Shown: one piece after another, positions 58,083 to 64,000 of the stretch
Position numbering within the stretch: the first letter of the stretch is position 1
Layout of the letters: each line of letters starts with the position of its first letter
Assembly (NCBI GenBank): GCA_023052935.1
Contig: CM041297.1
Location: 110,599,563-110,663,562 of the forward strand
Source of the DNA: Piezodorus guildinii
Lineage: Eukaryota; Arthropoda; Insecta; Hemiptera; Pentatomidae
Direction of reading: 5' to 3'
DNA length: 64,000 nucleotides
Translations under genes and position numbers: made by a program
The notes under the pieces: generated by a model
The model's input: only the letters and a program-made list of their open reading frames with translations
The model's database searches: none
What the model was told of the DNA's origin: nothing

Positions 58083-58645
58083 AACTTATTTTACTTTCAC
58101 TTATGAAATATATAGTAGAAAAAGTATTGTGATCCTGAAAATTTTCGAATTCTAGTTTTAACGGAAATACTCTTTTTAGGGTCCCCTGAGTCTAAATAAC
58201 CAACTCCCGAAAAAAGTTCTGTGTGTCCGTGTGTGTGGTAAGTCTAGAGCAAAACCAATAAGTCGTACGGAACTGAAATTTCTTATTTAAGACAACTATA
58301 CGCTCGAATTGTCCCAGCGACTTTTTTAAAAATCAAAATCGGCTAACCAGAAGTGCCACTTTATACCATGCATTTTGCACCTTTTTGCGATCTTAAAAAC
58401 GGCTCTAACGATTTTTATTAAACTTGCTATATAGGATGTAAAATTTATTCGGCTTTAATATCACGTAGGTTTCATTTTGATTCAAATAGTGAGACAGGGT
58501 TTAAATGCCGATATTTAAAATTTTCTTTCTCTAAAGTATCTTTAATTTTTTAGATTTAAAAAAAAAATAGGCATATCATCTTGTTACTATATAATATGCA
58601 AATAACGGATAAATATGAACCACACTAAGGTAAGTGAAAGTCGAT
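58083..58645 (+). repeat. Family N, copy 9
   Basis: Starts near TTTTACTTTCACTTATGAAA and carries AGGGTCCCCTGAGTCTAAAT, a short GT stretch (TGTGTGTCCGTGTGTGTGG), AACGGCTCTAACGATTTTTA and CTCTAAAGTATCTTTAATTT. It ends at GGTAAGTGAAAGTCGATTTG with most of the 3' third deleted. Confidence 0.85.
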
Positions 58646-58812
58646 TTGTTTTATATTACTAAACGCTTTATATCTTCAACTGATTCTTGTTTCATCTAAT
58701 TTTTTTTTTTTTTTATCAGCTACCAATATTTCCTGAAAGACTATAAATTTTTTTTATTACCTTTTCCGAAGGAGTTTTATGCTTCCGGAGATACTGTTAA
58801 TGGTTTATTACC

Positions 58813-59030
58813 TGATGACAATAGGGGATTATTACCGTTGAGAGAATAGTAGGGACGCGTGGGCACAATGGTGAGCCCGCTGGACATAATTCAGTTATTG
58901 CTTGGCATGCATGAGATAAGGGGATAATATTGGAATTCATGGACCAGTTAGCAAATGGCACTGCTATCGCTCTACCCTTCAGATTGCCTACTGCTGTCCA
59001 ACTTATTAAGAGCGATTCAACTGTCATGTT
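58813..59030 (-). CDS. Doubtful exon candidate
   Basis: A 72-codon open stretch, less AT-rich than its flanks, starting MTVESLLISWTAVGNLKG and ending in CAG|GTAATA, a donor-like sequence. No motif is recognised. It may be a relic of an unknown element instead. Confidence 0.2.
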
Positions 59031-59084
59031 GGAGGAGGCGAGGTAGAGAAAGGAAGTGAAAGGTATATATATCTAAACTTTAAT

Positions 59085-59155
59085 ATAGAAATATTTCCGA
59101 TTTTATGTAATTTGACTTTATCATTATTTTCTGTATATATTGTATGAATATATAC
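59085..59155 (+). mobile_element. LINE-A-type 3' UTR fragment
   Basis: TTTATGTAATTTGACTTTAT followed by CATTATTTTCTGTATATATT and GTATGAATATA is very close to 43875-43935 of LINE-A. No other part of the LINE is present here. Confidence 0.5.
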
Positions 59156-59740
59156 ATCCCGCCGATTAAAGGCGGGAAATGCATGTTATTATTCAGCTGC
59201 TAAATTACTTAGCTCGCTGATTCTGTCTAAAAACTTAAAGGTTAGAATATATTATTCTTCCGACGGTTCTTTACGGATGTGAAACGTGACCGCTTACTTT
59301 GAAGGATGAACAACGGCTTAAGGTTTTCGAAAATAAGGTACTGCGTAAAATATTTGGTCCGAAGAGAGATGAGGTCACTGGGGAGTTTAGAAGGTTGCAC
59401 AACACGGAATTGCGGAGCTTGTACCCTGTGAATATAATTGAGTTGATAACATCGCGGAGACTCAAATGGGCGAGTAAAGTTGTTGGTATTCACTGATCCG
59501 ACTGGTAGGCGTCCGAAAGGCAGGCCGGAACGACGATTGGAGGATTGCGTTAAGGCTGATCTTGTGGGCTTTGGCTTGAACGGTGAACATTGGACGAGTT
59601 TGTGTAGGCGGAATTTGGTGGTAACGGCAATAGAACCTTCGGGTTCGGTAAGCCTATTACAATACAATTGTATGAATGCGTATCACATTACTATTACTAC
59701 TGTTTATTATGAAACAAATCTCAATAAATAAATACAAAAA
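59156..59740 (+). pseudogene. RTE-like LINE relic, copy 2
   Basis: Same family as 51.2-52.0 kb. It starts at RLKAGNACYYSAAKLLSSL.L and reads ILPTVLYGCET, LKDEQRLKVFENKVLRKIFG, PKRDEVTGEFRRLHNTELRS and LYPVNIIELITSRRLKWASK. After a deletion or frameshift it reads LVFTDPTGRRPKGRPERRLE and LNGEHWTSLCRRNLVVTAI. It ends in an A-rich tail (59730-59747). 5'-truncated and frameshifted. Confidence 0.85.
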
Positions 59741-59747
59741 AAAAAAA

Positions 59748-60138
59748 TGAAAATATATAGAAATATTATATAATTTTTAAAAATTGAACTAATCTATAAC
59801 ATGCTTTACTGTAATCATCTTTCGATGTACTGTTCTTTTAAGGGGAAACAAATATATACGACTCAATGGTTAAATGAATATTTGAATTCGTTCTAATTGT
59901 CAAGAAATTAAATAAAAGTTAATTAATCGTGTAAACTTTTTGGTTATTGTACGATCTTATTTAGTTTCGTTACTTAGTACGGAGTGAATCTCTCGGAGTG
60001 ATTGGACTCCTCTGTCTAATTAGAATTTAAGTTATACGATAACAAATTGGCTTGGTAACACTCTTTCTTCGAAAAAAAAAAGAAAACGTATGAAATTACA
60101 AATGAATACTTAATTTTAACTGGTTAATTATGCTAACT
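59748..60138. other. AT-rich stretch, no feature seen
   Basis: Nothing recognised. Confidence 0.45.
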
Positions 60139-60147
60139 AAGAAGCAG

Positions 60148-60421
60148 AGGGGAGCCCGTGGCTAGCGCACTTGTCTCTCATGCTAAAGGTTTTGGGTTCA
60201 AATCCTAGTCCCGACGGGACTTTTATAGCGATTTACTTAAATGGGGATTCACTCACAGCCTCTCCTCCGGGTATGTGAGACCCGTCAGCCAAATGGTGGC
60301 CACTCACAAAATTAGGCGTAGGGAGTGATGTATCGAGAAACGTGAGTGTAATCTCGCAGGATATTACACCGCGAGGCTCAGGGCCTACACTACACGGCCT
60401 GTCTCGTCACTGGAAAAAAAA
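60148..60421 (+). mobile_element. tRNA-derived SINE, family C, full length with target duplication
   Basis: The head AGGGGAGCCCGTGGCTAGCG is tRNA-like and the B box GGTTCAAATCC is perfect. The body includes CTCACAGCCTCTCCTCCGGG and TACACTACACGGCCTGTCTC, with a short A tail. The perfect duplication AAGAAGCAG flanks it (60139-60147 and 60422-60430). It inserted exactly at the start of an older family A SINE. Confidence 0.9.
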
Positions 60422-60430
60422 AAGAAGCAG

Positions 60431-60700
60431 TTTGGTTTAGTGGATAGATCATTAAATTAAAGGCGTGAGGCAACTGAGAACTATGAAGGAAGACTCTTCT
60501 GGGGCGCACCAAGGCTCTGTAAAGTAGGTACCGAAATTTGTTAGGAATACCTGGTTGCTAAACTTGATCTCGGCCTAATCACCTCCTTGCGTGTTATTTC
60601 GTAATCTTTTCCGTGGGGCATGGGACCATCTTTTTCCGTCTCTTCTTATGTACGGCATAACTAAGATTTTGAAGGGAACTAGAAAATACTTAGTTACTCA
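60431..60700 (+). mobile_element. tRNA-derived SINE, family A (diverged)
   Basis: The head TTTGGTTTAGTGGATAGATC keeps the A-box region. The body has ACCTGGTTGCTAAACTTGAT followed by CTCGGCCTAATCACC, as in the 15.6 kb copy. The B box is lost. Confidence 0.7.
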
Positions 60701-60715
60701 TATTAAAAAAAATGA

Positions 60716-60800
60716 TAGTGCCACCTGCTAGGTTTGAACCCGCGCCCTTCGGCTTAGAATGCTGTTATTCTAGCTACTACACCACAAGTGACCCTATGAT
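60716..60800 (-). mobile_element. SINE family B head, reverse strand
   Basis: On the reverse strand it reads GGGTCACTTGTGGTGTAGTA, then AGAATAACAGC, the B box GGTTCAAACCT and AGCAGGTGGCAC. This is the tRNA-like head of family B without a body. Confidence 0.75.
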
Positions 60801-60855
60801 TTAAACAACAGTAATATATTATATAAATATATTAATTAGAATAATTTCTTTTAAA

Positions 60856-61129
60856 TAGGGGTGGGCATAATCGGATGATCGTCATAATCGAATGATCGGA
60901 CTTCGATGATCTCAATAATCGAATGATTAATAGGTCCAAAGAACCGTATAATTTATGTGATGAGCAAAAAAATAAAAAAAGGTCATTCGATTATCCCAAC
61001 CCAATTATCACAACCTCGATTATCGTTTAAAAAAACTCAGATCGAATGATCATTCGTTTCTCCGAACCTATTAATCCGATAATCGATTAATTCGAATGAT
61101 CTGATAATCGTCATTCGATTATGCCCGTA
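60856..61129. mobile_element. hAT-type MITE with 8 bp target duplication
   Basis: A 274 bp non-coding element. The left end is TAGGGGTGGGCATAATCGGA and the complement of the right end is TACGGGCATAATCGAATGAC. CTTTTAAA flanks it exactly on both sides (60848-60855 and 61130-61137). An 8 bp duplication and a TAGGGGTGGGCA-like end are hallmarks of hAT transposons. The arms are built from repeated ATAATCGAATGATC motifs in both orientations, so the sequence can fold on itself at several registers. Confidence 0.88.
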
Positions 61130-61137
61130 CTTTTAAA

Positions 61138-61900
61138 GTATATTTGTGTTGTTTATGTGAATTTTTCTGTTCAATTAAAGTGAAACTTATATCCTTATAT
61201 CATTCTTGAAGATGCTCTATTACTTATTCTTCATTAGTTCATTTGACTTCATTTTTATTATACCGATTTAAGGTTTTATACTTATATTTACTTCAGGTTT
61301 TTTTAATGTTTGTTGCTTTATATTAATACTTATGTTTATATCTACATGAAATAGATATATATTTAACGCATTTTGAAGGTGGGCATTAACATCACCGATA
61401 TGGGTAGTTTATATAAGTTACGGGGCACATTGTCGTAAGTTATATACTAAGTTCCTGTGATAACAGATTCCAGCGCTATTTGGAAACTTTAGATCGCTGA
61501 TACGGTAACTAAGGAGTAGCAGTGCTACCTAGAGTTAGTTTAATAAACAAGTCTGACCTTGGCCACGGCTAACTTAATTATCATGTTATTTATGTTTAAT
61601 TAGTTTTTATTTTGTTAAATTTAAAATATAAGACACTCACGGCTGTGTATCTTTGAATGTTCAAATTGAATCCAATATTTTGGCTTCTGCAGAATATATA
61701 ACTTTTTGTTCGTATTTTACTTTTATTATAATGTATTAGATCTATCTACCTATTTCCTAGCTACCTAAACCTGTTTAACTTATAATTTCATTTCGAGTGC
61801 TTTGTAAGAATATAGAAAGATTTATTACAAAAATTAGGTTATGCCTTAGCATCATGTTGTTGCAGCTGTTAATTTATCCACATTTTACATGACATTAAGC
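61138..61900. other. AT-rich stretch, no feature seen
   Basis: Nothing recognised. Confidence 0.45.
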
Positions 61901-61963
61901 TAACACGGCATCACCTATCTCTCATCAATTCCTACATCATCACTTCCGAAAGCACCAGTGACT

Positions 61964-62116
61964 ATGGGCTTCTTTTACTCGCTGTGGATCCTAGCCATGG
62001 GTACTGGACTCTTTCTGCAGTTCCTAAACTGGATGAAGACTCGGAACTGCCATGACAGTCAGGAATATCCAAGAATCCCCCCATCGAAGTTGCCCAAGTT
62101 TTGCCTTAGGATTTGA
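61964..62116 (+). CDS. Small ORF, membrane-type protein candidate
   Basis: A 50-codon frame: MGFFYSLWILAMGTGLFLQF, then LNWMKTRNCHDSQEYPRIPP and SKLPKFCLRI. The start has a favourable context (A at -3, G at +4). The first 22 residues could form one membrane span or signal peptide. The rest is basic and proline-rich. AATAAA lies at 62192-62197. The block is less AT-rich than its flanks. The frame is open back to about 61903, so it may be part of an exon. A second frame across the same bases is also open, so coding is not proven. Confidence 0.3.
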   Translation: MGFFYSLWILAMGTGLFLQFLNWMKTRNCHDSQEYPRIPPSKLPKFCLRI

Positions 62117-62402
62117 TGTCACCGGGGACCACTATATGTTTCTATACGGCAATCACACTTTTGTAACCTTACATATTACTCATAGTTTTAAAATAAAACC
62201 ATTCACTTAAATTTATTCTTGCTTAATGGTCTAAAATTTAGGCTGAATTTTTTTGATTGAAATTTTGGCTTTATTAGGTATACCGTGATAGATTTTATAT
62301 CTTATATATCAACGTTAGTTTATTGTAGGAATAACGTATGTGTGTTGACGTCACAAACATTGGTTGTGTTAGTTATGATCTACTACCTAAAAAAAAAACT
62401 AT
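62117..62402. other. AT-rich stretch, no feature seen
   Basis: Nothing recognised between the small ORF and the 5' end of LINE-B. Confidence 0.4.
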
Positions 62403-62410
62403 TTTTTTTC

Positions 62411-62422
62411 AGCGCATGCGCT
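62411..62422 (+). promoter_or_regulatory. GCGCATGCGC palindrome in LINE-B 5' UTR
   Basis: AGCGCATGCGCT, a perfect 12-base palindrome with the same core as the LINE-A site at 39246-39257 and about the same distance from the element's start. Candidate NRF-1/Ewg-like site in the internal promoter. Confidence 0.5.
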
Positions 62423-62828
62423 GGATATAGTCATTCACGTTTTACATCGCTCTCTTGAGACTTCAATCTTTGGGTAGTTACTACATGTTTTTTTACGATT
62501 TAAAATCTGCCATGAAGTAGCTGGACAACAGTGGTCTACATTGGTGGTAATCCCACAGTGAGTACTGTTTTTATTTAGTGTCTAATAGTGAACAGTGTAG
62601 CCGCGTGTATACGAGGCCTTATCACACTCATAGCGGCCATAGGGAAGCCCCCCACTCCCACGACTTCACGTGGGCCACGAGCTCAGTGTTCCGCCAGCTC
62701 TGGGTGGGGCACGTTCGTGTGTTGGACATAATTAAATTATAACACGCAGATGTAATAATTTTTTTTTTCTTACTTTATTTTTATTTCTTTGTTTTTCTGT
62801 CTTCTCTATACCTTTTATTTATAACATA

Positions 62829-64000
62829 ATGAGATATTTCCACCAGGTTATGTCGAGCAAGGTTACCAAAAGGTCTAGATCCGTTGGGTCTACCAGGGTC
62901 TCTACTCAAAATTCATCAGCCCTTTCAACACCTCAGCATTCGCCACCAGCTAAGACACGTTCACGGCGAAATAATAAAAAAATGAGTCCTCCAGGTACTC
63001 CTAAAAATGCATCAGATGAACCACTACCAGGCACTTCATCCCAGGGGTTATCCGAGGAATCTCCCTTCTTCAAGCCCAACCCATACCAAATTCTCCAATC
63101 TGATAAAGATGTTATGGAGTCAACACCAACGCCTAGAGAGCCTCGGCCTCCCCCGATATTTGTCAAAAATATAAAGAATTTTCAATTGCTCTGCTCCCAA
63201 ATAAACAAAATTATTGATCCCGGCAGTTACTCGTGCCTTAGCAGAAGCACTGATACTAAGATTTCTCCGGAAACAGCAGAATCGTACCGGAAAATCGTTA
63301 AATATCTGAGGGACACAAAGGCAGAGTTCCACACCTACCAGCTTCGGCAGGAGCACTCCTTGCGGGTAGTCATTAGGAATCTTCATCCCTCAACGCCTGC
63401 TGAAGACATTGAAGAAGAATTGACGGCACTGGGCTTCAAGGTTCGTCAAATAACAAATGTCATAAAGGAAAATAGATCCGGCACCGATGGAACTAAGAAG
63501 ATAGCTCTACCCCTCTTCTTCGTTGATCTAGAACCCTCACCTGGAGTTGAAAAGGTATACGATATCCAAAGGCTGTATTACACCAAAGTTACAGTTGAAA
63601 AACCGTATGTGAAGAAAGAAATTGTCCAATGCCACAACTGCCAGGCATATGGCCATACCAAGCACTACTGTCATCATTTGCCACGTTGCGTGAAATGCGG
63701 AGACCCACAAAAATCTGATGAATGCATCAAATCAAGGCAAACTCCAGCGGTGTGTGCTCTATGCCTGAAAGGACATCCGGCTAACTATAAAGGATGCCAG
63801 GTTTACAAAAACCTAAAACAAAAATTCCAGAAACCGCATCCCACAGAATATCCCTCTACTCCAAGAAGAATGACTTCAAACCTCATCAACTCTAATGTGT
63901 CCTTTGCCCAACTTCTAGGAGGCGGTGAGAAAAATAAGAATTGTGAGGCCTTGCCGCCGGAGCAACCAAAACCTCAACACCTCCAGCCCCAACCTCAATA
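62829..64000 (+). CDS. LINE-B ORF1, gag-like nucleic-acid-binding protein (intact, runs off window)
   Basis: 390 codons without a stop, cut by the window end. It starts MRYFHQVMSSKVTKRSRSV with a basic, serine-rich N-terminus. PPPIFVKNIKNFQLLC, YRKIVKYLRDTKAEFHTYQL and VVIRNLHPSTPAEDIEEEL lead into the PRE_C2HC-like region (KVRQITNVIKENR, ALPLFFVDLEPSPGVEK). The zinc knuckles are CHNCQAYGHTKHYC, CVKCGDPQKSDEC and CALCLKGHPANYKGC, and a proline- and glutamine-rich tail begins near the end. It is clearly homologous to LINE-A ORF1, but with no frameshift and about 11 extra residues (the NRSGTDGTK loop). The uninterrupted frame suggests a young and possibly active element. Confidence 0.92.
   Translation, partial: MRYFHQVMSSKVTKRSRSVGSTRVSTQNSSALSTPQHSPPAKTRSRRNNKKMSPPGTPKNASDEPLPGTSSQGLSEESPFFKPNPYQILQSDKDVMESTPTPREPRPPPIFVKNIKNFQLLCSQINKIIDPGSYSCLSRSTDTKISPETAESYRKIVKYLRDTKAEFHTYQLRQEHSLRVVIRNLHPSTPAEDIEEELTALGFKVRQITNVIKENRSGTDGTKKIALPLFFVDLEPSPGVEKVYDIQRLYYTKVTVEKPYVKKEIVQCHNCQAYGHTKHYCHHLPRCVKCGDPQKSDECIKSRQTPAVCALCLKGHPANYKGCQVYKNLKQKFQKPHPTEYPSTPRRMTSNLINSNVSFAQLLGGGEKNKNCEALPPEQPKPQHLQPQPQ

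Larger units (their letters stand above)
62403..64000 (+). mobile_element. LINE-B, jockey-type retrotransposon, 5' part
   Basis: A relative of LINE-A in the same orientation: 5' UTR of about 425 bases, then ORF1. It continues past the window end. Its 5' boundary is estimated from the shared GCGCATGCGC palindrome and the following TATAGTCAT block (compare TATAGCAGTCAT in LINE-A). The 5' UTRs otherwise differ widely, so this is a separate subfamily. Confidence 0.85.

Overview
The window is AT-rich (by eye about 70 % A+T), intron-like and gene-poor, and it is crowded with decayed transposable elements. The mix is typical of an arthropod, most likely an insect: jockey-type, I-type and RTE-like LINEs, mariner copies, a Penelope-like fragment, tRNA-derived SINEs, hAT and TTAA-type MITEs, and long (AT)n and (GT)n tracts. 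I cannot name the species. Nothing bacterial, and no viral gene, was recognised.

Layout. 0-5 kb: a LINE tail, a CpG-rich exon candidate at 1062-1250 and a diverged 0.8 kb tandem duplication. 5-15 kb: microsatellites, a mariner relic, a Penelope GIY-YIG relic and a 1.6 kb reverse-strand LINE relic. 15-28 kb: SINEs, LINE tails and the first copies of a dispersed non-coding repeat that I call family N. 28-38 kb: a mariner with both inverted termini, a second mariner fragment, more LINE and N copies. 38.7-44.1 kb: a full-length jockey-type LINE (LINE-A, 4.8 kb) with a 12 bp target duplication, inserted into the RNase H tail of an older I-type LINE. 44-54 kb: N copies with expanded (GT)n, a nested pair of inverted-repeat elements at 48.9-50.4 kb, an RTE-like relic and a possible solo LTR. 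54-64 kb: one convincing host coding exon on the reverse strand (55562-55876), several SINEs, a hAT-type MITE with a perfect 8 bp target duplication, and the 5' part of a second jockey-type LINE (LINE-B) whose ORF1 is intact and runs off the window end.

How the parts relate. LINE-A and LINE-B share gene order (ORF1 with a PRE_C2HC-like region and zinc knuckles; in LINE-A then ORF2 with endonuclease and reverse transcriptase) and both carry a GCGCATGCGC palindrome close to the 5' end. LINE-A is disabled by an ORF1 frameshift and an early ORF2 stop, whereas LINE-B looks undamaged as far as it can be read. SINEs and truncated LINE tails with A-rich ends are the expected by-products of such machinery. 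The most novel-looking items are family N with its internal proto-microsatellite, the extra hairpin module in the LINE-A 3' UTR, the shared 5' palindrome, the nested inverted-repeat element and the Penelope-like fragments. All family names rest on motif recognition, not on database searches.
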